This document shows, piece after piece, positions 11,166-24,212 of a stretch of DNA of 64,000 nucleotides. A model generated the notes under the pieces. That model was not told where the DNA came from and did not search any database. It saw only the letters and a program-made list of their open reading frames with translations. A program made the position numbers and the translations under genes. Position 1 is the first letter of the stretch; each line of letters opens with the position of its first letter. Source of the stretch: Hyaloscypha bicolor E. Its lineage: Eukaryota > Ascomycota > Leotiomycetes > Helotiales > Hyaloscyphaceae. Location of the stretch: positions 186,001 through 250,000 of the forward strand of contig NW_020194637.1 in NCBI RefSeq assembly GCF_002865645.1. The letters are read 5' to 3'.

Positions 11166-14100
11166 ATGGCAGAAATTTCTGGTGTTACAGCTGGGAGCTG
11201 GCCTCAGTTACTCAGACACTGGTGGCAATGGGTAAGAGGCATCACGTTTGGTGGTTAACCTGTGGGCATTATTTTGACGTAGTCTAGGGTCTTGCCGGCG
11301 TTATTCTTACATCTCTCCTGACGGGCTCGTTGTACATAGCTGCTGGTCTGATTCGGCGGTTCCTACGATACCAGGCCCGAAAAGTACGTTAGCAAAAGCC
11401 TGCCTCTTCATATGCAGGTGCAAAATTTAACGCGATGGCCTTTCAGAATGAACCTTCCAACTCTCTCACCCAGATTGCGGCAGATCGTCTCCGACGCTTT
11501 GCAGCCCCTCGTTCAGAGCGCAGCTCACAGACGACCGTCGAAAAATGTGAATGGATTAAGTCACCTTCTCTCGGAATATACCTGGGATCTTTCGAGCAAC
11601 CGGCAACGGAAGCGCAAACCAAGTTTTTCGCCGACAATGATACGGTCATTCTTGATCCTCTACAACCCAATATCAGTGCTACATTGAAGGCCACTTGTGG
11701 GATGTCCGGTGCTCCTACCCGCATGATTGGTAGAATTGATTTGGCAGTGCTGCTCGGAAATCCTGTGCACGAACGCATGTCGGAATCATCTCTCATCTCA
11801 AGTCTCGACAAAATTATGAGTACTGCTTCAACCCACTTCCAGGGTGTAGATGGTGGCATTGACAGTAGTGGGTTCAACGGCATACTCTTAGCGGGTTGGG
11901 AAATATTTCCGATACCAGTCTTGAATCTACTGAATGCGGTGCTCACCACAAATGGGCTAGAAGTTTATCTTGAGACAGGTGGGCCCGACTTCTTGAAGAC
12001 TCCAAACGTCTTGACGGCAGATTCTATTGCCGGACTGGTGATAAGAAATGCTCTCATGCATCCAAACGGAGATAGGCGAGACTGCTTTGATATGGAGAGT
12101 CTTCGACCGACAGTGAAGTCATTCATCTCTCAAGCTTGCCTGAGAAACTTCGCAGTCCTGGTTTGGGAAACATTGGATAGCGACGCAGTGCCGTCAATTG
12201 CAGCGCTGAAACGAACTCATACCTGGTGTAACTTTTATAGTGTTGTGCCCTGGATTGGGTCAAACAATGCGCTTTTTGACCTCTCAATCAAAAGCTCAAC
12301 AGTCCAACCACTGAGCGCATTTGATTGGCTGAAAGAGCGTCATGTTTTGGAACTCCACGATCTTTGGAGAAACAACCGAGCTGTCAGTAGTACCCTTCGA
12401 TCCGCTTCTGCTCCCCGCCTCAAAATGCAAACCAAGACTGACATAGTCACAGGCCCAATATTCAAATCAAAGTCAGACAGCTTGTCAGTTTGTGGCCACA
12501 CTTCTACCATGCCTTCAAGTCGCTCAAGGAACTTCTGGCTGCGCACACGACAATTCAGCCAGTATTTCGTTGTCGCCAGTTCCACCCTCCGAATTCGATG
12601 ACTGGTTTGTTCTGAAAGATGGAGCTCAAGGTGATCCGATTTGTTTTTCACCCAATGGAATGAGCTACGAAGGCATGGGCTGTTTCCCTCTCGGCGTCGA
12701 CGTTACGATTGAAGACTTTCAGGATGTCTGCTGGTCTCAGCGAAATCTAAAAAAGCTCGACTTGCTTGATTCTCTTCCCACTGCTACTCTGCAATCATAC
12801 GGTGCTGTCTTCGACCGTTTTATCACAGAATTTGACAGCTCTGTGAGTTCTCAACATGCCAGCTTGCTGTACGGTCAAGACGATATTCGGGAACTGTCTA
12901 AGCTTTTGTCCCAAACATCTGAAGAATGTATCGAAGGTATCCGGATCTTCGTTGGTCTTCACTCGGGCTTTCAAAAAAGGCCGCGACAGCAATTTTGGGC
13001 TGTTTACAATGTCCACAACTCCATTACAGACATATTCCTTTCAAAGGACGCACAGGACGTGATGGGCACCATTCTCCATACTTTTCTCTCCTGCCGAGGC
13101 CTCACTCGGCGCCAATGCTTTACCGCAGAGTTCCTATTTGCTCGCTGGAACGATACACTTGTTGTACCCAATGGCATTTTGAGGAGGACTATCCAAGATC
13201 TTAGTAGACTAACGCCAGAAGAGTGCATGGTCCTTTTACAGCAGATCACTTTCTCCGAGACAGAAGACGATTCATTCCTCGCCGGTGTGAAGTCAACTCT
13301 TGCGCAGCAACTGATCGACAAACCGTCAATGCACCAGCTCAAAGAACTTGGTACAGCTGCCTATCTCAATGGTAGTGTTACCAGGGAAGATCTTGTTGCT
13401 GCCCGACTACGCTGGCACTGTCAACGGAATCAGCCTCATCCGAACTTATCTGCCGCAGTGGATTTATTCTCCGAGGTTGAAGCGACCGTTATCCGCGTTC
13501 TCCGGGATCGGAATCGCGACGTGCTTCAAAGTTTGACGGACGCCTTGGACGGCTTCCTTGGCGAATCTATCACCGCCATAGACGCCACAGCCGATACATT
13601 TACTTTGTCACTATTTTGCACCATGCAAAAGCTAGCATTTGAAGAAGTCTACATGGAAGTGACAGACCGAAATCCTCTCTTTAACGACCAACCCGACCAA
13701 GCAGCTGCCTTTGCAGAACTATTTGCACTAGGATCCCGTTGCGAGTCATACTTTGATATGACCCCGAGTCAGTTTGGGGAGCTTTTATCAAAGAGATATC
13801 ACGACCACTACAGTGTCAAGCAGCCCCCGCCGTTTAAAGAAAGCAAATTTGCTCTCAGCTCAGCATTTGCAGAAGCACAAATCGACGTTGATCCCAATTT
13901 TACAGGGCATGAGATGCCATCCTATCAGCGCTTTACTTTCTTGAGCGTGTTTGCTATCCCCGCCTTGATCGATATCCTTATGCTTACAACAACGGGCCAT
14001 GGACTTTACCTCAGTTCCTATATGACTGAGCAAGAACAACACAGTGCGACGGTCGCGCTGATGCTCTCACTTCTTCTCTCTGGAGCTATTGGAACTTGGA

Positions 14101-17100
14101 TCACCTGCGGCGGAACATACTACTTGGCATCTATGGCCTTCTCTGCGATGAACCTTTTTGTGATTACCCGCCTCCTTGGTGGATTTGCTTTTACACTTAT
14201 TGTTGGGTTTGTCGGGTTCGTTGCGTTCACTTGTATGACCGGCGTTCGAGCAGGCATCGTTTTCTTTCTCTACTTAATAGCCCTTACGACATACCTTTGC
14301 CTGCTCGCTGCCCTTGCAAATTTCCAATTTTCTGGATCCACTTTCCAATCTGTATGTATCTACTGCGTCACATTCCGCTTCTAATACTAATATACAGCTT
14401 GATAGGGTCGAACAGTTATAATAATGTGCATACCAGTTCTCTTCATCTCACCGATAACGACAATCTTTCTGCCGCTTCACGATATCGACATCTATCTTCC
14501 GGTTCTCTATCTTTTCATTTCTTTATTGATTTTGGGAGTGCGACGCATTGGATCACGCTGGACAACTTGGTACCAAAAGATATTCCCCCTGGATGACTCG
14601 ACCCTAAAAGAATGGTATTTGGACAAAATCTCTAGCAGTACCAGGGATGAGCTTGAGAAAATGTCCGAGCCAGCAATCCTGAAGCTTGCACGCCAAGCAC
14701 TTTTCCATGATGTCGCCTTGGAAAACCGAAAGTGGTTTCTCTCACACCAGACAAAGGATCCTTTGGTGGTACAACTGGCCAAGTCATTTAAAGCCACCGA
14801 CTTCTTGATGGTAATTGATCCTGTTACCCATGGTGATAGATCACCAGTAGCTAATATTTGACAGGACTGGTATTGTCGATACTCAAGTGTTCCCAAACCT
14901 ATTCCATTCAGCTCTGCCTGGAATGTTCAAACGAAGGTCGCCCTAGATTCTTTGCAGAAGTCACAACTTGGGATTCGATTCCACAATGGATTTATCCACT
15001 GGCGGCAAGCCGGGGACGAGATTGGATGTACAGTCCTCTATTTCGTTATTGCCCTCTTGGATAAATGGGTCTCACTCATTAACGGCGCCGCACTTACTGG
15101 TTATCTGTCATCGGACAGCAACTTGAGGATGCCGATTGGATTCGGTCTGGCGTATTACCTGATTGGTGCTGTTCTACTTGACTTCAATGCACACAAACTG
15201 CACGAGTTAGCCAGTCAAGGAAAAGAAGAAGTCGTGCCGATCGACGATGATATTCCTGGAGCTGTGAGAGCCAAATTCCAGTCTCGAAAAACCTTGTACT
15301 GGACCACTCTCTACAAATATCTGCTGTGGCATGTGTGGGGCTTGGCTGTGACGGCGACTCTTCTCTGGCTGTTTTCGGGTACCAAGCAGGCCACCATCGT
15401 ATTTCTCAGCTACGTGGGGGCATACACCGGTCTTCTGTGGTACCAATACACAAAAGTATTCTCCGGACCACATGCTCTGAAACCTCTCTTGGTGGGTGTG
15501 TCTTTCGGCCTTCCACTAGGGTTCATCCTTCATCACGAGCTACCGAATTTCCTATACGCTGAAATTATTGCTCTCGCGGCGGCTACTTGGACCGTTGCAA
15601 TCCTATCTTTGTGGGCAGGCAAAATAGCCGGAACTCCGGTTGAGACCCCATTGGGCCACATCGATGGTGCATTCCATGCGTACTCCGCCCCAGGCGCAGA
15701 TCAAGCGTGGTCACAGCCCGAACTTCAATCACTCCACGACAAGCTGACTGGCTTGGCCAAAGGAGAACGCTTTCCGGTCGATCCAGAATCGGACTTTGGC
15801 AAAAAAGTGAAGCTCAGATTGAGGGAGTGGAGATACATCGAGCTTCCTGAACTTGCAGCTCAAGCATTCCCAGAAGCTGAAAAGCTGCTTGAGCTGAGTG
15901 AAAAGCTATTCAAGGAAGGATCCGTCACCGTTGAGCTAGTCTCAGTGGAACATTTGATAAAATATGACCGAACCATGAGGGCGGTTAGTTCCCAGATCAA
16001 TCAAAAAATCCGTCTTTTTGTCGGTTGCGAAACCAAGAGCGTGCCCCGGAATGATGATCCACTTCCACAATTTCATCAAGAGTAAGTTCCCCCCTTTATC
16101 TGATGACCAAGCTCACACAGGCTAATGCTATCATGATAGTGTGGCTGAACTTCTCATGCAAGTCGTTGCAGAACGTTTTCTTGGCTTCAGCACACGCGAC
16201 GCAGTCCTTGCCCAGAGCATGTGGGCGAGTACCAGCGCCTGGGGTGAATCCGCCAACTCTAGCCTTCTAGAGCGCCAACTGCGGACCTGCACGAAGGCAG
16301 GTGATGCCTCCAGCCTCATCTCTCACCTGCGCAAGCAGCTTCTGAGAGACCTTTGTCTTGGGTTGAACTGCGATACCGAATGGGAGGGACTTCCGGAAGA
16401 CCTCAGGAAATATCTAATCAACCGTTGTCTTGGTCATTCTGCCGCTCCCAACGACGACCAGATCCAGTTTCTGAGCAGCAAACTGAATATGTCGTGCGGC
16501 CTCGAGTTCGACACATTCATCGCGCGTTCCAATTATGCAGCCCTCACTGGTGCTATTACTATCAGTCGCGCGAGTGCTTGGCTTAGCGGTGACAAGTCCC
16601 AGAGATCACATTTGCATCTTAACCCAGTCAACACGATGTCTATCCTCAATCTGTTTGCCCGCACTGCGCCAATTACACCGCCATCATTTTCTGACAGAGT
16701 TCACAAATATTGTGGCTTCATCTGGCATCAAATTGGCGTCGGATGTAAGTTCTTTTCTGTCGCCTTCGTCGCAGATCCCGAGTACCAGAGAGAGGTGAAA
16801 TGCACTTTCTCTCGTGGCCCCCATGTGACCCAGTCTATGACGAGATTTTTCTTCACAGGCATCTGGATGTGGTCTAAGGCCATTCAAGAGTTGTTCCTAC
16901 CTACATTCCTTGTAAGTTAGCATCTCGCATTGATCTCATCATCCCCAGCAGTTCCAGGAATGAAACTGATATAATCGATTTGTTTAGTTCCACAATCGCA
17001 AACCTGTCGTCAACCTCTGGAAAAATGTCCAAGGAATTGAAGTCTCCTTGAAGCGTCGTCACATCACGATCCGAAACCTGGATGGGAATTTCACAGCATT

Positions 17101-20100
17101 CATCCACCCTGTAGATGAAGGCACATTCAAGCTTCTTCAATATCGTGGAGACCACCAGTCGGAGCCGGAATCCAAGGATGAGCTCTGTTCTATCAACATG
17201 TACTCCCACGGCCTAGCCCTTCTGCGTCGTGTTGAAATGAACAACGGGTCTACCATTAATGACTATGTCTACGAATACCGCCACCCGGATCCACGTGAAC
17301 GAAAAAGACTCTCAAAGACCGACATATTGGCTTGCCCAATTACGAGAAAGGGGATCGCTGGCCAGCATAATTCTCAAGCCGTGAATTACAACTCGAAAGG
17401 CCAAATTGATTCTGGTTCCTGGATCAAAGACGGCAATCTCATCCGCTTCCAGTACCATTACCAAAAGACCGGCAAAGTCCAGGCTGCTCTACTGCGGGCT
17501 GAGTTCGTTCTCCCACACATGAGCTGTACAGTCTCTTGGTGTGCTGCACCACGATCTCATCCCGAGAGACTCGATACCTGGGTAAGTTCTTCCCCACCAA
17601 ATTCAAGTGTCGAGGCTAAACTGTTCCAGATCCCTCATTCTCAAGTCACAGAAGCTACATTTGTGTGGGGCGAAGACGTCTGGGAGAACAAGTACCTGTA
17701 TGATCACAAGTTCCATCCGACAATTTCAACGACCTTGAATGGTCGGACAGTCGACACTCCCCCATTCATTTTATACGATCATCTTGCCATTTTGAAAAAG
17801 CCCGATCACGTCTCAATCTTAGACGACAACCCACTCTTCTCATTTGCCTCGGTCAAATCAAACGCCATCACTCGCTGGCTGGGCCTCGCAAGCCGCAAAT
17901 ATCCTGTGTCCGCCTCCCAGGCACGATCACGTCTCTGGAAGGCTTGGAAAGAAGACCCTGGTTTTGACGGTATTGTCGTTCGTTGGCTCGACGAGCGTTT
18001 ACTTCGTCGAGACCCAATCCTTCGCCCCTACTGGAGAAAGCGGGATACCGGCGCGTTAGATGAGGCTGAAGCGTACCTTGACCAAAATAGGGACGCTGTG
18101 ATGGCCAGTGTTGATCTCGATAACATGATTTCAAGCTGGACGCCACTTGCCATGAAGATCAACGATCTATACAGCTTTGGCCAGGGTGGTGATGCGTGTA
18201 GCAGGACGAGATCAAATGCTGCTTCGCAAGAGGATGACGAGGATGAAGCTGCATTGCATGTCATTGCGGTCGATACCGGCACGTGGCCAAACGAGGTAAG
18301 TCGTCAGCTCCTTGCTTGCTGAATATCATTGCTGACAAAATACACAAGGGCGGCGGCGTGTCTGCGTGTCGAAGCGACGTGATCAATAATCTTCGAACGA
18401 TCAAATGGCATATGGTCGCCGAAGCAGCCAACGACTTTGGCATCCCAAAACGGCAGATTGAGCGCAATGTCCACTCTCTAAAAATCATCCCGCTTTGGGG
18501 GCTTGATTTGATGACGCCAACTCACGGACTCTTCGCGAATCGACTGGACTCCGAGGTCGACCATAATACCACGCATGCGACGTTGCTCGATATTGAACGC
18601 ACTTTCGTTCCTATTTTGGCAGCCATGATTTCCGGCGCTAGAGCCCTGGACCTGTCTATCCGTGATGTGCAACAAGTCACTCGGGCTTTGGTGAACCTGA
18701 ATGCCTACTTCAAGGACTCTCGACACAACTGGAGCGCAGTATGGAGAAGCGATGTTGTCAAGAGTGCGTGGAGACGGCTCTGGCTTTCCAAGGCAACCTC
18801 AACATCAAATGCGGTTCCATCTTCCCAGTGGCTGAAAGTGGAACTGCCAACAATAGGACAGTTGGATCAAGGCCTCGAGCTGTGGTCTCGGTACCTCTTT
18901 ATCTTCTCGATCCCAGTCCCAGACAAGATGCCAGCCGTCTTTCAGGCGTCGCACCACAGCGTGAGCGCCTCCTACGGGATCGTTTGCAAGGTCAAGCGGG
19001 GCTGTATCTTGCAAATTTGGGATCACGCAATCTCCTGGAGGGAGACAAATCTCTACATGTCTTCGGCACTGTGTGCTTTATCACCGTTCGTCAGAAACTC
19101 TCTCCTGGGGTTAATGAGAGTGACTTCTGTTCTTACCTTGCACCACGCCGACACGATCCTTCCATGTGCTGACTTCTTCAATCCGAATTGGGAGGTAGAG
19201 ATTGGCACATGCCAGGGTAAGATCGAGCATCGCTCGGCATTCCGGCGTAAGATTGATCCAGTCGTGAATGGTATCACGCACATGGAGGTGAGTTCAAGGG
19301 ATGCTATCCACTAAATGGCAATGGAACTGACAGAATGAAGCTATTTACTCCCGTCCAAGAACTCCAAACGAAGACTCCGACGGTGACGATGTTGTCGCAT
19401 GTATGGTATGTATTGACCCAACTCCTTCTCGAGAGACCTCATACTTCATTTGCATTCGCTCATTAGTTTTTCAGGTATGCAAAAGATATCAAAACCGCTC
19501 TGTTGGCAGCAGACATCATTGTCAATCAATGGGGTTTCAAAGACTATCGACTCGAGATCTACGGTGCCATCGATAAATCTCCCGGGTACACAACCAACTG
19601 CCAGGAGATCATTGCTACCAAGTCTCTGCGCTACAACGTCTTCCTTCAAGGTGAGGCAGACCCGATCAGCGTTCTTCAGAAGACTGTAAGTAACCAGCCT
19701 CCTTTCCCCTACGCAGCAATGAAACTGACGCAGCTATACAGTGGCTATTCCTAAATTCCTCGATTTCAGAAGGCCTTCCCCTAGCTCTCGGCGAAGCCGC
19801 CTTGACCGGCGCACCTATCGTCTGTACAGATGTCGGTGCTTCCCTCCGAGTACTCAAAGACCCCGACGACGGTTCGTGCTTCAGTGCAGTTGTCGCTCCC
19901 AACGATGCCCTCGCCATGGCACGCGCACAAATCAAGCTCCTCGCTCTTCTCGAAGAGTGGAGTGCGTACGCAGACTCCACAGCGAGCAGCGAAACAACGT
20001 CCGATTCCTCATTCCCCACCAACCCAACATCAGAAGATGTTGCTAGGATTACGCAGCGCATGTACGAACAATCCGCTGCCCGTCGAGCCCTGGGCATGAG

Positions 20101-20509
20101 ATCCCGGGCCATCGTCCAGAAGTCCTTTAGCGGGGAGCGCTATCTGCGCGAACACGAGCAGATGCTGTGGATTGGCAAAGCTCGCTACGATATGGCTCGC
20201 GCAATGGTTTCTCGGCCAGTGACATTGCTGCCAGCTCGAAGAGCTGTGCAGCTTGTTGATCTGACTAGTGCAAAGGTGCAGGCCGGGCCGGGCGAGTCGC
20301 TACAGATTCCCAGCCTGGCCTACGGGATAAGTAGCGAGACGCCGAGTATGGCGACTGACTTTACGCCTGGGACTGGAATCGAGGCGAGACTGCAGATTGC
20401 GGAGCAGGAGGTGATTAAGAGTCCGGGGAGGGCGGTGGTGAAGATTGTTGAGGTGGGACACCGGCGGCAGGATAGTGTGATGAGTGGATCTGGCCAAAAT
20501 TGGGTTTAA
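11166..20509 (+). CDS. gtb3: giant membrane glycosyltransferase (GT4) of the GAG cluster
   Basis: Proposed exons: 11166..11231, 11288..11383, 11447..12382, 12453..14351, 14406..14810, 14865..16081, 16140..16911, 16988..17581, 17630..18295, 18349..19287, 19334..19405, 19475..19685 and 19742..20509, about 2,880 codons. A first membrane segment (exon 2, ILTSLLTGSLYIAAGLI) is followed by a long soluble part. A bundle of membrane helices covers about residues 860-1000, more follow in exon 14865-16081, and the C-terminal third is a GT4 domain. The GT4 part opens at WPNEGGGVSACRSDVINN with the glycine-rich acceptor loop, continues with MLSHVWYAKDIKTALLAADI, and ends with SEGLPLALGEA, the E-x7-E donor-site signature (about 2633-2642). 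The homologue Gtb3 is the putative GAG polymerase/exporter. Two places are unresolved: the join around 12383-12590, and one surplus base at 19288-19336. Either an intron boundary is misplaced or the sequence carries an indel. Confidence 0.87.
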
Positions 20510-20637
20510 TGGTATGAGGTTATGAGCGATGTTTGATGTTTGAGACATGAAATTTAGTCACGTTAATTGGATGTAGGATGGAAACAAATGATACCTGCTC
20601 ACTCCGCACTTGAACCGTAATCTTGGGTCTTTGGCTG

Positions 20638-21309
20638 CTAGTGAACTAAGTTGAGAGCTCGCCCAAAAACGACCCGATCAGAACGGGACAAAGAAAGGGA
20701 GATCTTTGTGAAGAAAACAATCGGGTAGGTCGCGTTCACCGGCAGAGGCTCAATCACATCCCAATGCTCAACCATGAAGGTGCCTTCGAAGCGCCAAAGA
20801 TCCATAAATGCCACCGGCTACTAGCGAGGTAGGGCGATCTTGTAGTGAATCATGTGATACTGCCCATCGGACATGACCTGAAAAATAGTGGTATTCACGC
20901 CAGTGAAGTCCGAACCGGCTTCCAGGAGTGCGGAAAGAGTATTGTTGCGTCCGTGAGGCGGGAGGTTGGCGCTATGCTGGATGCAGTTTTCGTTGATGAA
21001 GTTCAGGGAAAAAGGAGGTGATATCGCTGGGCTGGGAGGAAGGAACTCGCTGGTGAATTGGTAGAAAGCGTCGCGCTGACATTCGGGAGAGGCGGGTCGC
21101 CCAGGCGTTAAGGTCTTTGTTAGGTTACTCCGTACGCTAGGTCGAACGAGAGGGGCGAATGCCTCGACTTTTGGCGCCCATACCCAGCCAGACTGAGAAC
21201 GAGAAGGATGCTTTTGGTGAAGAATTGTATGATGTCTATCGAGTTGGCAGAAGCAGCGAGTAAGGGGCAGTTGAGAGTGATGATGAATTTCCAGACGCAC
21301 ACTTACCAA
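20638..21309 (-). pseudogene. SnoaL/NTF2-like protein with two in-frame TAG codons
   Basis: The minus-strand frame from about 21230 to 20638 encodes an NTF2/SnoaL-like fold. NENCIQHSANLPPHGR matches the typical YIQHNP...DGR segment, DGQYHMIHYKI the central strand, and DLWRFEGTFMVEHWDVIEP the C-terminal strand. Between the last two, two consecutive TAG codons (20818-20823) stop the frame without a change of phase, and they fall where two ordinary residues are expected. No GT-AG intron that removes them is visible. SnoaL-like proteins are small cone-shaped enzymes or binding proteins of diverse function, so no substrate is assigned. The N-terminus is uncertain; a first exon may lie near 21340 (donor GTAAGT). 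Decay is the simplest reading; readthrough or a sequence error are alternatives. Confidence 0.55.
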
Positions 21310-22129
21310 GCGAAGGGCTTGTATGTGGTCTCAAGGCGGGACATGACTTCTTGAAGATCCAGACAGCTGACAGGAAGTCTCTCCTTGCAGAAGCTCCCCT
21401 GAGCTGCGGGATCTGCAAATAGCTATGATATACTTCTCTCATTCCGACTCTACCAGTTCTTAAAGGTAGCATTCGGTACCTATTAGCCAGACCTTTGTGG
21501 GTGTCATTGCGAAAGTGATATACTTTTGGTGGTATGTGGAGCGGTACGAGTCTAAGCGTAAGACTCTTTGGGAAGATGCTGGGGGCGAGTGCAACATTGA
21601 ACAGGAGAGCCAGGCGTGTACGACCTCGTCTGTAGTATTGGTAAACACGTGCTCGTTTCTCCTGGGGCAGAATACAGCACACTGTGATTGGAAGATACCC
21701 CTTCTCGTTCGTTTCTCCCCCTCCGATTTTAGGCAAAATGTCATGCATCGGAGCATTGGGGTTTTAAGGTGGCATATATACGTAACTCGCTTCGGGAAAG
21801 TCCCACGACTCACTGCACATCCACTAATGTCCTGTCAAGCTGTACCCGAGGGCTCGGCCCCCTACTATGCTTACATTTTTTGAAGAGTGGTGATAGAGTT
21901 GAGGATTAAAAACAGGAAGAGGAAAGAGAAGGTATGTGAACTTGAGGGCTGCGACAGAGAGGTTGCAACACCAGAAGTAGGAGTTGTGGGATCGATCGTG
22001 AATCGCAACCGATTTCGAGAAGCTGAGATGGGTGCTTTTCGTCCCGAGGTGATGATCCCAAAGCCATCAAAGGAAACCCCTGTACCCCACTGAAATCAAT
22101 GATAGAGTGGCTGCCAATGCAAAGTCCCT
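21310..22129. other. intergenic region
   Basis: No convincing gene. Open frames on both strands lack domain-like composition. The left end may contain the 5' exon or promoter of the SnoaL-like gene. Confidence 0.35.
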
Positions 22130-23276
22130 TCACTTGGACATTCCCGAGCTTTCGGCTTCGGATGCTTTGTTTTTAACAGCTGTGTTGACTCTTTTCTCCA
22201 CCGCAGCGGCGGCCTTTTCCTGGATCTTCAGGGTCCCTTCCAGAAGCGGCTTCCCATCTATATCTTCAGTTGTCTTGTCCATATACTCAGCCATCGAATT
22301 AAGCAGCGGCATCAAAACATGCTTCGGTATCTCTGTCCGTCCACCAATCGCTATGCTTTCAACCGGAGACCTGATATCATTCCTAATATTCTTCGCATGG
22401 TTGTCAGTACCGTGTGCTGTCCTCCCCAATGTTTCCGGCCACACGGTCTTCGGATCCAATGACAATATCTCTGCCAACTGCGTCACTCGATCCTCCGGAT
22501 TTATTGTCTTCAACGTGTCTTTTGAATCAGGAACCTTCTTAGACAAGAACATCGCTCCGCTAGGAGAGAGCACAGATTGCTTCGCATTGTTCGCATGCTG
22601 TCTCGTTATGAACTTTCCACCGGCAGCATCTAGCGCATCACCAAGAGAAATCCCATACTCATCCAGTAACTGCACACTCCGTAGATTCCTGTAAATTCCT
22701 GTAGGCCTCCGCAGGCATGTATCCCTTCGCGGCCTCGATTGCGGCCGCTGCTTGCAGGTACGAATTAATCTTAGTCCCGTCCGAATCACCGATTGTGTGA
22801 GAATGAACCCAACCAGCCTCCCTCGTGCTTGAATGTTCGAAACGGTAGTGATCTGGCATGCCGTCGATGCCGTGGAAGTGTTTTGTTTTCACCCTGCAGC
22901 TGCATGTCCCTCCTTCCCTGCGTTGTCTCTTGACCTGTTGTTTCTCGCGCGAGGGCTCATTCTCGAGTTTACGGGCAAAGAGGCAGACGAGTCGGACGGA
23001 GTCGTTAGGGATTTTGTCTGTTCTATTTAGCTCTGGGCATGTTGGGCTTGAAGGGCTTGTAAAGTCAATTCCGCGACCCATCACGTTCGTCTCGTCGTAT
23101 CTGGACCGGATGTTGTCGACAAGAAGCCAGAATTTCTCGAATACGTCTGCGCGCATGGAGAAGGGAACAGGCATTCCGAAGAGGAGGTTCCGGATCTTCC
23201 AGGTGTCTGGAGGGAGTTGGAGGCTGGCCATGATTGGCGATGTTGGATTGGCTTTGCTATCTGTGCCGAAACTCAT
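22130..23276 (-). pseudogene. frameshifted gene, possible zinc-finger (FAR1/FLYWCH-like) protein
   Basis: Two overlapping minus-strand frames, 23276..22659 and 22789..22130, read as one protein of about 380 residues if a 10-bp tandem duplication at 22685-22704 is ignored. Both frames show the same MPAEAYRNL/YRNLRSVQLL join there. The N-terminal part has a Cys/His-spaced module (CSCRVKTKHFHG ... HYRFEH ... WVHSHTIGD) reminiscent of FAR1/WRKY-GCM1-type zinc fingers, which occur in transposase-derived proteins. This comparison is from memory and weak. The C-terminal half is Ala/Glu/Lys-rich and probably helical. No signal peptide is present. The break looks recent because both halves remain clean. 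Confidence 0.6.
22685..22704. repeat. 10-bp tandem duplication causing a frameshift
   Basis: ATTCCTGTAA followed by ATTCCTGTAG (9 of 10 bases identical). Ten extra bases shift the frame of the minus-strand gene exactly where its two open halves meet. Confidence 0.8.
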
Positions 23277-24212
23277 GTGAACGGGCTGGAAGGTCTATAA
23301 TCAATTGCAGCCTAGGAGTGGGCTTGTCTAAGATGGTCTTGAAGCTGTGCTGGCGAGGTGAGGTGTTGCTGCAAAATCTAAGGCAGCAACAGTTGGTGCC
23401 TGAATAACCCCGCCCCTTTTTGCTTTTCAGGATTTTGGGGATGGCTTCGCTTCAGCATCAACTTGATACAACCCATATTCTCTAGCAGGATCTTTCAATA
23501 TCGAAAGTATTCCATCTACCAGTTGCCTACCTATGACCCCCCTGCCAGAAATGGCCTCTTTCTGCCCGAATTGGCGCCGAAGTTTCATCCTTCGAGGATC
23601 GTGACCTCTCACTTTTGCGGTGAATAGCAAACACATCAGCAAATGAAGGGAATCGCGGCCTTGCGATACCAGCCCCTCTTCCTTTACACAATCTTCTCGG
23701 TATGCCCTTATCTCATCTCATCACGGATTTGTTAACACATGCTGATCTCGAACAGAATCTGAACATCGCCAAGGCTCGCGTCACGTGGAACTGCTCCTCA
23801 TCCTTGAAGGCACTCTCAGCCGCAGCGATCCAAAGACCTTAGCTGTCTTTCAGGTTATTTTGTTCTTCTCAAAACTCTAGAATTATCTACCTCTGATCTT
23901 CTTCAGCTTTGAAACCATTAAAGGTGATGCCCAGCACCTTTGGACGAGAAGTTCATCAGCTGAGGTCCCTGCCTCCAATATCAACTCGCGCAAAGGCCCG
24001 TATTATATTGCCATCACTTCCAAAGCAACTATTCTGATTTCTTGCTAGGATTAACTCGATTCTTCCACCATCTGATCCGTCGGAGAAAGGTGCGACTGCT
24101 ATCAAGCACATCCGAGGAAAAGAATGCAGCCTCAGCACCTTCTACAAGAAAGATCCACCAGGATTTTCACCACGTACAATACCACAGAAATATATCTCAC
24201 CCTGTGGTCCTC
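23277..24212. other. intergenic region
   Basis: No gene recognised. It lies between a minus-strand and a plus-strand gene, so it should hold both promoters. A pyrimidine-rich leader precedes the ATG at 24213. Confidence 0.35.
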
